Shown: positions 25,723 to 36,975 of the stretch, in pieces | Position numbering within the stretch: position 1 is the first letter of the stretch | Layout of the letters: each line of letters starts with the position of its first letter | Origin: Gari tellinella | Lineage: Eukaryota; Mollusca; Bivalvia; Cardiida; Psammobiidae | NCBI GenBank assembly: GCA_922989275.2 | Contig: OV277861.1 | Coordinates: 21,048,479-21,112,478, forward strand | Reading direction: 5' to 3' | Length of the DNA: 64,000 nt | Notes under the pieces: generated by a model | Seen by the model: the letters and a program-made list of their open reading frames with translations, nothing else | Told to the model about the DNA's origin: nothing | Databases searched by the model: none | Program-made: the position numbers and the translations under genes

Positions 25723-25929
25723 CAGTATGATCCTGTGGAATAGTAATGATTAGGCCGTATATGTAGTAACTTCTGTCAAGCTCGATAGTCCATGACTGGT
25801 TACCCGCACCCCGTCGGAAATCTGACATAGTACACGAACTTGTGTTACCGTCTACAGCAAACCTGGCACCCTTGCCGTCTGAACTTATTCCGTATAGTTC
25901 GGAGTCTTTCCTATTCCCTGCAACGTTTC
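25723..25929 (-). CDS. Exon 3: FTP domain 1, N-terminal half
   Basis: The 207-bp exon, phase 1 at both ends, has acceptor CAG and donor GTTGGT. It encodes NVAGNRKDSELYGIS, ARFAVDGNTSS and a tryptophan-containing WTIELDRSYYIYGLIITIP strand. This is the usual first half of an F-type lectin domain (NVAL.KP..qSS...A.DGN...WW.VDL...y.v..v.i). The usual fucose-contact histidine and RGD-type loop are not visible at the exon end, which reads IPQDHT. The fold is supported by pattern; sugar binding is doubtful. Confidence 0.7.
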
Positions 25930-26676
25930 CTGGTTAGAAAAAACCTCTATAAATACGATTCAACATAATAGGGTTATAATGTGTCTTAGTTCCTGCCACA
26001 TTTCTTCATCAAAGAAAACAACTCTATCAATAAGGGTCAACTTAAATAGTGTTATAATGATTCTTAGTTCCCGCAACATTCCCTGATCAAAGAAAACAGA
26101 CTTATTACTAGCTGTTAACATAAATTTACAATAATATTATTAAATGATGTAACTATTATATATTATAATTTTCTTTCAATACCATTGTTTAACCCTTATC
26201 CTGCGATTGCGAATTGACAGGTATTTGCAAACATTTTGGATTCAGGTCAAACGTCACGTAACGCGGCGTCTGATTGAATCCAAATTTTTTAAAACTCGCC
26301 TTTAAGTTTCTTTTATTCAAGCGAAAAAAAGACATGAAACAATCGGCATATTCCATGAATCGCTGGCGCGATTCATCGTTAATTTGCCGATTATTTCTGT
26401 CGTTCATTTCGCTTTCCCAGTTCATGTCTTACTTGTATTAACATGATATTTGCTGTAATTTCTAATATTTAATGAACATTCTATAAGTATGCAGGTATGT
26501 ATTATCCTTAACAAGAATAATGTGTACCCTGAAAGGAACAGCCTAACCGCATTACTAAAGCTACAAAATAAGTTCCTCTGTTAATATTAAACGTCACCAA
26601 GTTGACAGTATGGCGCGAAAATGCCGATTTGTCTCATCAATAAAATAGCATTTTAGTCAATAATCATGGTTTCTGC
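25930..26676. other. Intron with worn hairpin-core MITE
   Basis: A TTAA-type MITE remnant lies at about 26190-26300 (AACCCTTATCCTGCGATTGC, core about 26226-26292). A second short palindrome, TGAATCGCTGGCGCGATTCA, is at about 26354. Nothing else is recognised. Confidence 0.5.
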
Positions 26677-26926
26677 TACAGTGGAGAATCTGTTATTCTT
26701 TCCCGTTTAAACGCAAACGTACGCAAACGCAAAGCACTAAAACGTAGAAAAGAACAACTTTTGGACAATTCTGATAATTCTTGTTTATTTTGGTGGCAAA
26801 CAGTTTGGAGCCTGATCAGACGCCGGGTTACCCGGCGTCTGATCTGGCTCCAAACTGTTTGCATTGCAAATAATAGTTTTAGCGTAAACGCGTTTATCGG
26901 GAAAGAATAACAGATTCTCCACTGTA
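26677..26926. mobile_element. 250-bp TA-type MITE, family C (copy 3)
   Basis: Third near-identical 250-bp copy, TA ends, core hairpin 26806-26872. Confidence 0.92.
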
Positions 26927-27589
26927 GGAAGGCATACAGGGTTTAGGAAGCATATTTGAAAAAATACGCCAAATGTCTCCTGATCGAGTTCGAAAGATTA
27001 ATTCGCGGAGAAAATATCAATAAGACCCTCCTCCTCTACGAAATATATCAACAAGTCACACACCCTCTAATATTTGCATCTATACGAAATAAACGTCACT
27101 TTTTCAATGGATTTGAATTGGGGGAATGTTAATATTTCAAAGTAGCCGATATCATGTCAAGATAAAGGCTAAGTTAACACAAACGTGACAACTACATGGC
27201 GACTGTGTCCATGTCATAGGTATTAACCGTGTGGTTGAATATTAATATCATTGTAGATTGATTACTCTGATATGGCGACAAATGACTGCTAAAGGCAGGT
27301 GAAAGTTAAATTATAGCTCCTACATTGTCTTGCAGTGTTTTTTATTCTACATGGGCGTGTATTTAAGATTCTCCAATGGTAATTTTATGAGTGGTCGCTT
27401 AATGCCGTCACTGTCATGGCGTAATCAATTTTAAACAATTTCCGTCTGCTTTTATTTCTCAGAACAGTTTTGATCCTGATCAATAATAATAATCAGACGC
27501 CGCGTTACGCAGTGTACTATGATGTACCACAGTGTTTGCAAATATCTTTCTATTGTAATTTAGTGAAGGAGTTAATAAAAGATTCACTG
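26927..27589. other. Intron with partial hairpin core
   Basis: About 27465-27540 is a hairpin core disrupted by an ATAATAATAA insertion; the rest is featureless. Confidence 0.45.
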
Positions 27590-27906
27590 TACAGTGTTTC
27601 CTAATAACGACTCCCTCCTTATAACGACCCTTGCCGCTGTTTCCTAAATAGGACAATTATGTCTCAAGCTTTACTGCTGCAATATCGTCTGCTTAAAATT
27701 GTCGTCTGATGCTTATAAGTGGACATTTTGATAGAATGAATACAGTATAATAACGAGTGACAAAATAGCTTGAACCCAGATCTGAACTGGATTCAAGCTG
27801 TTTGTAAATGTATACAACGTTTTTCCCTCCCTGTAACGACTCCCTCCAAACAACACACATATAGTGTGTCTCCCGTTGGGTGTCGCTGTAGAGAGGGAGC
27901 ACTGTA
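27590..27906 (+). mobile_element. TA-type MITE, family B (copy 1)
   Basis: Ends TACAGTGTTTCCTAATAACG and GTAGAGAGGGAGCACTGTA. The internal hairpin core has lost its GACGCC centre (27765-27805). Repeated CAACGACTCCCTCC-type motifs mark this family. Confidence 0.85.
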
Positions 27907-28071
27907 CTACAAACACGTGTTCAAGATCATAAGTGATACAGGAAACCTTTATATCATCATCTACACTTACATCGTAAGGAGGAAATCATGCTCGACAATT
28001 CCCCCTCCCGATGCTTCAGTTGTCAACAAGGAAGTTAAAGTCTTAAATATGCACAGCGTTACTCTTTCTTA

Positions 28072-28290
28072 ACCCATAACCCCATAACTTTACCTTTTTA
28101 CGCCTATACTTTATTTCTTCACTGTGGAAAATAGCTCCAAGTGATACATCAATATGTACGATATATTCTATATTCTAACAGATAACCTTAAAGCTTCGCC
28201 ACTCGTGAAAATATAACGTCTGATGTTCACTCAATGGAATAAATTTCTATCTTATACTGAAAAAACCCAGTTATCCTCTATATATTTGAA
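28072..28290. repeat. Fragments of two repeats
   Basis: 28072-28150 resembles the left part of the CCCTTTACCCCATA TTAA elements. 28196-28280 is one arm of the hairpin repeat at 47820-47958 (CTTCGCCACTCGTGAAAATA). Confidence 0.6.
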
Positions 28291-28497
28291 AATAGTTGGT
28301 TCTTTATCATTATGTGCAGGAATCAAACTATTTGGCACTCATTTCAATATTTCTTAAGTCAAAATACCTTAAATTTTAACTTTAGAAAGCAAACGACGAC
28401 TTTTTAAGGCTGGTGACGTCATGGGAGTAAATGGATTAAGAATGATAAAGCACTGGTTATTTCAATATTTCAATATGTGGTACTTCTAGTTCTAAAG

Positions 28498-28803
28498 TAC
28501 TCCCTCTCTACAATATCACCCAATGAGAGACACACAGTCTGTGTGTTGTTCGGAGGGAATTAATATACAGAGGTAAATTGGTTTACATTTGCAAACAGTT
28601 TAAATCCAGATCAGACGCCACGTATCGCGGCATCTGCCTTGGATTCAAGCTGTTTATCACTCGTCATTGTATATTTTCTGTCAAGTTATCCATTATGTGA
28701 TCCAAAGGTTGGACATAACTTTCAGGTTTGGCAAACAGTGGCAAGCGTTGTTGTACGGAGCGAGTCGTTGTTCAGAGGGACGTTGTAGACAGGGAGCAAA
28801 GTA
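28498..28803 (-). mobile_element. TA-type MITE, family B (copy 2)
   Basis: Reverse orientation: starts TACTCCCTCTCTACAATATC, ends GTAGACAGGGAGCAAAGTA, core hairpin 28591-28662. Confidence 0.75.
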
Positions 28804-29215
28804 CCTTGAAGAGGTTATTGGTTGAACAAGAATGATAACGCACTGATGTGTTCAATCTAGAGTATTATCAGGAAGGTGATATCGTTTCCTGCATGGATCT
28901 AACAAATCATGGATAAGAGGCCAAGATCTTGCAAATATTGACTATTTGTGTTGATTTATCGAAAAACTTCTCTTTCTAATAGTTCGACCTCTCAGGACCT
29001 TTTCAAAGCAAATGTAGAACATATCAGTTGTATACAGTAATACTATTTTAATTCCCTATCTGGAATATTGTTATATTTATTGTTTATTCGTTTAATCTGA
29101 GAAACAATCTCGATGAAACCAGATTTAACACAGAACCATTTACACGATTTACGAATCTTGACATGGACTCGAAAGCCAATCAATCGCCAAGTCACTCTTT
29201 GTCTCTGAATTAATA
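28804..29215. other. Intron, nothing recognised
   Basis: No exon or bounded repeat seen. Confidence 0.4.
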
Positions 29216-29670
29216 TACAGTAGAACCTCTCTATTGCGACCATTAAGCTGTATCAGGTATTAGTCGTTTAAGACAGGTGGCTGCTAAAAGCAATGTGAAA
29301 GTGAAACAGAAATCTCCTGCAGGAGCTTTCTGTTTCACTTTCACGTTGCTTTAACCCTTTACCTGATAGCCTATTTCTAGAATTGAAGTTAGGTTACTAC
29401 TTAAAGCAGGTTGAAAGTAAAGCAGAATGCGCTTAAGGCGCATTCTGCTTTACTTTCAGCCTGCTTTAAGCTATCATGTGCTAGAATATATTGAAAATTT
29501 TCCCTATAATATATATTAAATTATTAAATTGGAACTATTTTCTTCAGCGGATGAATAAATCAGATTCGCTAAAAGTCGCTTCTATGGGGTAAAGGGTTAA
29601 GCTGTCACCTGTCTTTTATACAGGCATTTAGCCTTCGTTTTAGTGGTCGTAATAGATAGGTTCTACTGTA
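29216..29670. mobile_element. TA-type MITE, family A (copy 3), split by a nested element
   Basis: Outer ends TACAGTAGAACCTCTCTATT and complement; the central AACAGAAATCTCCTG hairpin is at about 29304. The element is 455 bp because a 242-bp TTAA element sits inside its right half. Confidence 0.88.
29355..29596. mobile_element. Nested 242-bp TTAA-type MITE
   Basis: Exact TTAA duplication (29351-29354, 29597-29600). Ends CCCTTTACCTGATAGCC and TCTATGGGGTAAAGGG. Internal hairpin AAAGCAGAATGCGC/GCGCATTCTGCTTT. Relatives: 36239-36470 and 37157-37382. Confidence 0.92.
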
Positions 29671-29750
29671 CACTTTACCTAGCAGTCCAATTTAACAGAC
29701 TGTATGGTAGTGTGGTCCTATTCTTGACTTTCGAATGTATAAGGGCTTAA

Positions 29751-29985
29751 CTCTTCGCTGCCAAACTGCTCTAGAGATGTTTACCTCTTCATCGTTTCAC
29801 TGTCGTATGTTTCAATTTTGTTATTTGCTTAATCGTTTCAATGAAGGTTTCAATGTAGTATGACTGAAAGCATATCGATGCGAATGTCACACAGTTTGGA
29901 TCCTGATCAAATGCCGCGTGACGCGGCCTCTGATCAGTATCCATCCTGTTTTTAACGCGCTTTTGGCGTCATTAAGAGTGAAATA
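29751..29985. mobile_element. TTAA-family MITE, hairpin core, worn
   Basis: Follows TTAA (29747-29750); core hairpin about 29895-29952; right end GTCATTAAGAGTGAAATAG without a clean TTAA. Confidence 0.6.
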
Positions 29986-30113
29986 GTTGCAAGGTACAAT
30001 AAAGCTCTGATGAAAACCAGTATAGGCGTACGAAATTGATAAATTTCATAATCTTACTTGACAAGATATTGTTGATAAACAGGCATCATTAATCATTATC
30101 ATCAATTTTTAAC

Positions 30114-30353
30114 CCTTTCGCTCTCAATGACATCATAAAGCGCTTTTGCAAACAGTTTTGATCCTGATCAGACGTCGCGTTACGCGACGTCTGATCTGGA
30201 TCAAAATTATTTGCCACTTCTTTTGAAAGATGTCAATTATACTGCCTTGAATCTAACTTTAAAACAATATTGCAAACAAAAATATTGAAGCAGACGACAA
30301 TATGGCGATTAAAAGGGGTAGAAACCTCTCGATAAGTTTGATCATGCAAGGGT
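30114..30353. mobile_element. 240-bp TTAA-type MITE, hairpin core
   Basis: TTAA at 30110-30113 and 30354-30357, start CCCTTTCGCTCTCAATGAC, core hairpin 30148-30212, end GATCATGCAAGGG. Confidence 0.85.
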
Positions 30354-30390
30354 TTAAGGCATTTCTATGAGGGATGTGTAACGTGTGACA

Positions 30391-30582
30391 GAGCTCCAGA
30401 TAAGGGTAGTTTTTCAAAAACTAAAATCTTTATTTCTGAATTAAATCCTATGGTGTCACTACTCATTAGAATCGTCTCTTTGAGACGATTCTAATGAGTA
30501 GTAACACCATAGGATTTGGTGCTGAAATGAGTGAGAAAATGTTTGATTTGTTGAAATAACTACCTCTTATCTGGAGCCCTGG
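30391..30582. repeat. Long hairpin repeat
   Basis: Inverted arms of about 90 bp meeting at GAATCGTCTCTTTGAGACGATTC (centre about 30481). Outer ends are GAGCTCCAGATAAG and CTTATCTGGAGCC. No coding sequence. Confidence 0.8.
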
Positions 30583-30892
30583 TGTGAAAGAGCTATTATT
30601 TGAGGTAAGTAAAGGGTTGTCATATCAACCTTGATTACGATTTTACTTGTCATTTACAAAGAGTGTACCTGTAAAGAGTGTACCTGTCCTATGTAAACAG
30701 AGTATACCCTACTCCGCCCACTGATTAGGGCCTGCACTGTTTGTCATTTTGAAATACATTGTAATAGTCAGCCATAAATAGTAAAAAATGGACCATGATT
30801 GTTGAAGTTTAAGGATTTAATGACTGAAGGTATTTCAGGTTTTCTTCTTCTGGAGACGAAAGAACGTCACCGCAATGACAAACACCACATAC

Positions 30893-31084
30893 TGTATTGA
30901 CAGCCGGGTCCCATCCATCCAGGTGCACATCCGTTACTATATAGACACTCCGGCCCCTTCCCATCATCTGCACAACAGCTTCCGGTTACATTGTTACATT
31001 GTCTGTCATCTTGACAGCGACATCTGTACTGACAGTTTTTACCAAACCGTGGAACATTCAAAGGATCTGGCGAGCAGTCTTGAC
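30893..31084 (-). CDS. Exon 2: EGF-like module
   Basis: The 192-bp exon has acceptor ...TTTCAG and donor GTATGT, phase 1 at both ends. It encodes a Cys-rich segment with GKNCQYRCRCQDD, CNNVTGSC and GWMGPGC, the spacing seen in laminin-type/MEGF-like EGF modules (C-x-C pairs, then a G-W-x-G-x-x-C end). It follows directly on the leader, so the mature protein would begin with this module. EGF-like modules act in extracellular protein contacts; no specific partner can be inferred. Confidence 0.8.
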
Positions 31085-31496
31085 CTGAAAGGTGGAAGAC
31101 AGGCTTTCAAATATTCTCATTACGATAGTTCAGTAATTGTTACATATAACTCAAAGTTTTGATAAAATATATGAGCCGTGCCATGAGAAACCCTGCATTA
31201 TTGCATTGCAAATAGTGAAGAGCAAGGCATTTAACGTAGCGGCTGGTCTTGATCTACACTATTTGACACCCACATACATCTAAAGCATGATACAGAGCCT
31301 TGGATGACAACGGGGCTTGGTCAGAACATTGACATTGTTGCAACGCAATAAGGCTGGTTTTGTTTTGGCACGGCTCATATGTTTTGCATAACAAATCAGC
31401 GAGACGTAAATGAGTATTTAAGATAAGCGATAGCTAATTAAAGAATTTACGGAACAAACATTTCTGGTGTCTCTTGAAAACGGGTTGCTACCAGTT
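31085..31496. other. Intron 1, nothing recognised
   Basis: An inverted pair ATGAGCCGTGCC (about 31172) / GGCACGGCTCAT (about 31368) bounds about 208 bp, possibly a small unidentified repeat. No exon is seen. Confidence 0.4.
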
Positions 31497-31500
31497 TTAA

Positions 31501-31727
31501 CCCTTTCATTATCAGATTTATCGCGAGGTTTTTACCCCTTCGCCGCCAAATTGTCGTCTGTTTCAATATTGTTCTCTGCAATATCGTTTAAAGGTTAGAT
31601 TTAAGGGAGTATAACAGACGTTATTTCAAAACAAGTGGCAAACAGTTTAAATCCTGTTCAGACGCCGCGTTACGCGATCAAAACTGCTGGCAAATGCGCT
31701 TTATGACGTCATTGAGAGTGAAAGGGT
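31501..31727. mobile_element. TTAA-type MITE, deleted core
   Basis: TTAA at 31497-31500 and 31728-31731, start CCCTTTCATTATCAG, end GTCATTGAGAGTGAAAGGG. One arm of the core hairpin (about 31640-31690) is partly deleted. Confidence 0.8.
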
Positions 31728-31921
31728 TTAATATTCGTACACATATAAGCGATGATAGTCATTCCGAGTTTCCGGCGTGGAAGCGTAATATACGCCACAG
31801 TTGACGCGCGTATAAAGAAAATAGGGCTTTTTACGTGTTGTTAACAATTATGTGATGTATAAATTCGGGAAAAGCCAGTGGAAATTTACACATTATCAAC
31901 TTTTTTAAACATAAATTAACA

Positions 31922-32127
31922 TAACTCTTTCACTTTCAATGACGTCATAAAGCGCATTTGCAAACAGTTTCAAACGCGGCGTCTGATCAGGATCCAAATT
32001 GTTTGATACATTTATCGATATTTCTTTAGTCATAAAACCTGAAATCTAATTTTGAAACGTTTTTGCAAACAATAGTACTGAAGAAGCGGTGAAGGGGTAA
32101 AAAAATCTCCCGAATAGGATAAGCTTA
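31922..32127. mobile_element. TTAA-family MITE, half hairpin core
   Basis: CTCTTTCACTTTCAATGACGTC start, one remaining core arm (about 31970-32010), end with GGGGTAAAAAAATCTCCCG. Ends are decayed. Confidence 0.55.
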
Positions 32128-32170
32128 TACTAGTATAGCATCCGGAATGGACATGGTCACAATTGATGGT

Positions 32171-32831
32171 GTGGAAAGTGACCCCCTAGCCTCAGGGAGC
32201 CATCTTGAGTTTGGGCTATAGCCTCTAGGTCAATCTTTTACATCAAAGTTTAAGACTTTAAACTAAGAGTTTGCAGACATATTTAATATCACAAGATAGG
32301 GAATTTCATGAGCTTAAATTTGGTATAAGTTTTATATTATGACAATATTGCATTTTGTGGTATTTGCCATTTGTTTACATCTAGCCCCTCAGTGGGAGGA
32401 GCTAAAATCATGTTGTTGACTCATAGCCAATCAGAATGCAGGGAGTTTCCTGGCTCTTGGCCAGCAGTCAGAGAGTATAAATACTGGCTGCTGAGCCTGA
32501 TTCGAGAGAGATCTCAGGAATTACTTTTAGAACACTTTGTATCTGTATGTTTAGGCTTTGAGAGATCTTGTGGAAATTAATTGGATTAATTACAACATTA
32601 AAGCTGTGACTTTTACTTTTTGGCTACTTTTCTGAAATAGTGCTGAAGTTAGCTATTAACATTAATTATTTGGATCTTGGCTGGAAATTACTTTCAACAT
32701 TACAATTCTGAGTGGCTAGCAGTTTTGTGTACATAAGGTTAGTTAAATAGTTTGAACAGTTTCTGTAGTTTCTAATAAATAGTAAAGTTGATCCAATTTA
32801 CAACAGCATTTGTTCTTCATTCATCCTGACA
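32171..32831 (+). mobile_element. Possible solo LTR with Pol II promoter motifs
   Basis: About 660 bp bounded by TGTGGAAAGTG and ...CATCCTGACA (TG...CA). Inside are a CCAAT box (AGCCAATCAG, about 32424), a TATA box (GTATAAATA, about 32477) and downstream AATAAA (about 32773), in U3-R-U5 order. A clear 5-bp target duplication is not visible, so boundaries are tentative. It lies in intron 1, opposite to the host gene. Confidence 0.35.
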
Positions 32832-33480
32832 AGAGAGTTAGAAGAACGAAGTTATGATCCGGAGCCTGAAGTGTTATATTATAGTGATATAATATAATAA
32901 TAATTTAATTAATGTAAAACGCGAGAAGACATTTCCGCGACAAGAATAATGTGTTCTCTACTGTACTTAAAATTCTTTGTTTTGAATTTTTTTAAATGTT
33001 TTTGGAGGGGGGGGGGGGGGTGTACTGAGGATTAAAATACCTTAAACGGCATATATATAAATCGAAAATATTCTTATATTGCTTTTCTGTAATAAGTCAT
33101 CATACTTGCAGCTGTTTTAAGTGATTTAGCCCTGTTAAAATATGATAAACTGAGACACATTGCCACTAGACTGCAGAAAACTGTTCTAATTGGCGGCCAT
33201 TTTTAAAATGGCCGCCATGGTCGACAAAGGACAGATCCAGAATGCCTCGAATCTTTAAAATGTTTTTCATAATGTCTAGTACCAGTGTACCAAGTTTCAT
33301 GCTTTTATCATAAAATGCACGATTCTTTCACATATCTGCTGGACTATTACGTCGTTGTGCCACCTTAGCTTGCGCGGCGTCAAAACATGTAAAATTAATG
33401 CAGTTTTTACTTTTATTTGGTGGCATATAATAATTATGCATATTGAACCCTATTTATTTCCTCATACTTTGTACTGTCCA
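32832..33480. other. Intron 1, simple sequence
   Basis: A G tract at about 33007-33021, a short palindrome GGCGGCCATTTTTAAAATGG (about 33193); no coding sequence. Confidence 0.4.
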
Positions 33481-33733
33481 CACAGTTGAGAAAACGTAAT
33501 TCTTTCCCGTTTAAACGCATACGAAACGCAAACGCAATGCACTTAAACGCAGAAAATGACAACTTATTGAAATTTCTAATGATTATTTTTTAAATTTCAG
33601 TGGCAAACAATTTGGAGTCTGAACAGACGCCGGGTTACCCGGCGTCTGATCAGGCTCCAAACTGTTTGCAATGGAAATAACAGTTTTAGCGTAAACGTCA
33701 TTAATAATTAAGAATAACGTTATCTCTACTGTA
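33481..33733. mobile_element. TA-type MITE, family C (copy 4, diverged)
   Basis: Matches the 250-bp family C elements over its length (CTTTCCCGTTTAAACGCA, core 33600-33670) but its ends are worn (ACACAGTTGAGAAAACG and TATCTCTACTGTA). Confidence 0.8.
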
Positions 33734-33819
33734 CATTTAAATTCCAAATACAACCAAAAATGACTGAATATACATTGATTGAATTATAGAATATTAATTA
33801 ATGTTCGAGATGAACTTAC

Positions 33820-33895
33820 CTAATGCTAGTGGGGTGAAAATACAGGAAACGAGAAGCAGGGCCAGTCCTGTGCCGAAACATCCATCCATTGTCAT
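33820..33895 (-). CDS. Exon 1: start codon and signal peptide
   Basis: Reading from 33895 down gives 25 codons beginning MTMDGCFGTGLALLLVSC, a classic signal peptide: short polar start, hydrophobic LALLLVSCIF core, then small residues (PLALG) for cleavage. It ends in phase 1 with donor GTAAGT (33819-33814). The second Met (33889) is an alternative start that leaves the signal peptide intact. Too short to stand out as an ORF, it was found by looking upstream of the EGF exon for a phase-compatible leader. Confidence 0.75.
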
Positions 33896-34140
33896 ATTAG
33901 TTAACTCGTCCACTAAACGTATACAGTAGAGTAAAAAGTTGTATTAAGCGGTCACTCTTTAACCCCTTCACTGCTATGACGTCATCGGGTTAAACTAAGT
34001 GCTGTGTGTGTTTATTTCTCAAACTTTAACTTAAGTATTTTGACTTTAAGAAATGTTAAAATGAGTGCCAAGCAACTTGGTTCCTGACAAGAAACACTTA
34101 TGTCTAATTGTGAGTTTCTACTTAATGCAGTTCGAAAAAA

Positions 34141-34488
34141 AGCAGAGCTCCCTCGCTTCAACGACACCCAATGAGAGACAAAAACTATGTGCGTTGTTCG
34201 TAGGGAGTCGTTATGGGGAGGGAGATTGGTTTACATTTGCAAACAGCTTGAATCCAGATCAGACGCCGCGTAATGCAGCGTTTGATCTGGATTCAAGCTG
34301 TTTGTCACTCGTCATTAAAATAAATCTGTCAAAATGTCCAATAAGTAACTTTGAGAAAAAACAGCAGACGACAACTTTAAGCAGACACTATTACAGCCGT
34401 AAAAGCGCCCTGTTTAGGGAACTGCGGTAAGGGTCGTTGTAAGGAGGGAGTTGTTGTTGGGAGGGCCGTTGTATGGAGGGAACACTGT
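34141..34488 (-). mobile_element. TA-type MITE, family B (copy 3)
   Basis: Reverse orientation, AGAGCTCCCTCGCTTCAACG to GTTGTATGGAGGGAACACTG, core hairpin 34240-34305. The 121-aa frame over it is spurious. Confidence 0.8.
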
Positions 34489-34659
34489 CTGACATTTTCT
34501 GCTTCTACTTTTCCTTTTCCTTTGATAAGTGGTAGATTAATTCAAGACGTTAAATCCTTCTTGGGTGCCCGATTGACGCGAGATTGACACTAATGCACAA
34601 CTTCATAGACGAAACGTGTCAAACGCTATAGATCTACTGCCAAGTTCGACAATACTAAT

Positions 34660-34732
34660 ATGTGCCGTCTGTTTTGATCCAGAAAAGACGTTGAATAACT
34701 CGGCGTCTGGTCAAGATCGAACCTATTTGGCA
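34660..34732. repeat. Isolated worn hairpin core
   Basis: TTTTGATCCAGAAAAGACG ... GGCGTCTGGTCAAGATCGAA, a decayed copy of the shared MITE core. Confidence 0.55.
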
Positions 34733-34827
34733 CTCATAACAAAGTTTTTTAAGTCACACAATACATAGAATTCCAAATTTTATATATGAAAGCAGACGAA
34801 ACGCTTAAGCAGACGATAATGTGGTAG

Positions 34828-35190
34828 TACAGTGTTCCCTCCCTACAACGACCCTCCGAACAACGACTCCCTCCTTACAACGACCCCTGCCGTTGTTCCC
34901 CAAACAAGACAGTTACATGTCTAAAACTTTCACTTCTGCAACATCGTCTACTTAAAACTATCGTCTGCTGTTTTCCCAAAGTCACTCATTGGACTTTTTG
35001 ACAGAAAGAAACACAATGACGAGTGATAAACAGCTTGAATCTAGATCAGACGCCGCGTTACGCGGCGTCTGATCTGGATTCAAGCTGTTTGTACATGTAA
35101 GCCACTTCTCCTCCCTATAACGACTCCCTCTCTATAACGCAAACACTTTTTATCTCCCATTGGGTGTCGTTGTAGAGAGGGAGCGCTGTA
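34828..35190 (+). mobile_element. TA-type MITE, family B (copy 4, best preserved)
   Basis: 363 bp from TACAGTGTTCCCTCCCTAC to GTAGAGAGGGAGCGCTGTA, with an intact core hairpin (35023-35092, GACGCCGCGTTACGCGGCGTC centre). Confidence 0.92.
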
Positions 35191-36234
35191 ATTTGTTAGA
35201 CGAGTAATTACGTCATAAACACAGTGACGGGGTTATGGTAGTCCACTAACGTAAGATGAACACTGTTTCACATATTTCTTCAAAAACGAAATTATATCAA
35301 ACGAAAACCGTCACAACTAACAGACATGTTACATTATGACAATATGTTCTCATATTATGCTCGTTCGACGAAGTGCAGTAATTACAAAAGGGAAGTGAAT
35401 TAATCTTTGATATGTAGAATGTGTTGTATTTGTTTGTCTAATCGTGTAGATCTAGACCGAACTCCACTCAAAATATGGACACGTGTATTGCTCAACGGCT
35501 GTCATACACAGTTACAACGTATTTCAGTTCAGGTAAATGCCGCAATATGTCCATTATATAATAAATTGTATACATTCGAAAAATATCAGCACTTTCAAAC
35601 TCAGTTCCTGTAACGGGTTGACATGAGTGTCACTTTGTCAATGTATTGTCCTTATATATGTACAGCTAGCTTGGCTGTTCAGGAGACCTTTCATATCAGC
35701 TATATACGTGTGGTATTAAGACTTCTTGCAGTTTAAGACAGAACAAAATAATGCAGAAAAGGTCTCAAAGGAGCGTTGTGCATTGCATTAAATATAACAT
35801 TAAATAACCTCTTGTAAGATATCTCCGCGCATGCTCATTAAAATATCACATACTACGGGTCTTACTGTGCATATATTTCACTATACTAAACTACTTGACC
35901 ATATCCCGTCATTTTCCTAAAAGTGTTGACCGCTTTAAGTCTGTTGCCTGTTCAATGTTCGTACGCTGGAAAAATCAAGTAAAAAAAACAGGCATTATGG
36001 TCGTGAAATCAATATAAACTAAATTAACTCATTAGCTTCGATGGGGGTGATCTTGAATCATTTGCGATTCTTATCTAAATTATTGTCAACAGATGAGGAA
36101 AAATGTAACAAGGACGACATGAAACTAGGATGTAAATTATAGCTTTGGTAAATTAGAGGAACGTTTCATGCATGCCACTGCATGTAAATGAAGTGGGAGT
36201 TACGTTTCAAAGAAACAGATGATTAACAGGATAT
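35191..36234. other. Nothing recognised
   Basis: About 1 kb with only short, unconvincing open frames and no bounded repeat. Confidence 0.4.
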
Positions 36235-36238
36235 TTAA

Positions 36239-36470
36239 CCTTTTACCCCATAAATACGCATTTTTACGCCTTTAATTTATTCCGGTACCGAACAATATAG
36301 TTCTACTTTATACAGTCATGAATATGCTCCATAAAGAAAAAATGTCTATATTCAAGCAGATGGTAGCTTAAAGCAGGCTGAAGGCGCATTCTGCTTTACT
36401 TTCAGCCTGCTTTAAGTAGTCCCCTGTCTCCGAAACTAGAAACAAACTATGGGGTAGTGGCCCTAATGGG
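36239..36470. mobile_element. 232-bp TTAA-type MITE
   Basis: TTAA on both sides; left part CTTTTACCCCATAAATACGC, hairpin GCATTCTGCTTTACTTTCAG, right part ACTATGGGGTAGTGG. Relative of 29355-29596. Confidence 0.8.
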
Positions 36471-36509
36471 TTAATAAATGTTTCACTCTTTCACTGTCAA
36501 TATCAGAAA

Positions 36510-36782
36510 AGGACGATTTGTAAACAGTAACGCGACGTCTAATCAGTATCCAAATTAATTATTTATTACTTATCAATTATTTGAAAGTTCCATTTCTATC
36601 GAAAAGCTTTTTTCGGGAGAATCAAAACTGATTGTCAATCGTGTCGAAATTTTATCAATTCCTACTGCTTTAAATCTAATTTTCTAATGATATTGCAAAC
36701 AACAATATTGAAGCATACGGCGCATTGAAGCAGAGAAGGGATAAAGACTTCACGATCAATTTGACCATGAAGGAGTGTTAAC
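36510..36782. repeat. Worn TTAA-type MITE remnant
   Basis: CACTCTTTCACTGTCAATA at about 36483, half a hairpin core (GTAACGCGACGTC, about 36527) and TTTGACCATGAAGGAG at 36760-36775. Confidence 0.45.
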
Positions 36783-36975
36783 AATTACAATTACAATTTC
36801 CTTTATTACACTCAGTTCATGATATACATGAATACATGAGGAAAACTTAATACATTGTATATACATAGACAAAACATACATATTGACAAACAAATAATTT
36901 TGTGTATTATCAGTTAGTTTTTGTTTTTTTTAGAAGATTGTTTACTATGAGATCCCGGGAGAGATACGGGTATAA
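36783..36975 (-). mobile_element. Probable LINE 3' end with (ATTGTA)n tail
   Basis: On the minus strand the sequence ends ...GAGTGTAATAAAGGAAATTG followed by ATTGTA repeats, a polyadenylation-like signal plus a short tandem tail as in CR1/RTE-type LINE ends. No ORF part is attached. Confidence 0.4.

Noticed and set aside
34065..34430. 121-codon frame
   Set aside because: Runs through a family B MITE and its hairpin core.
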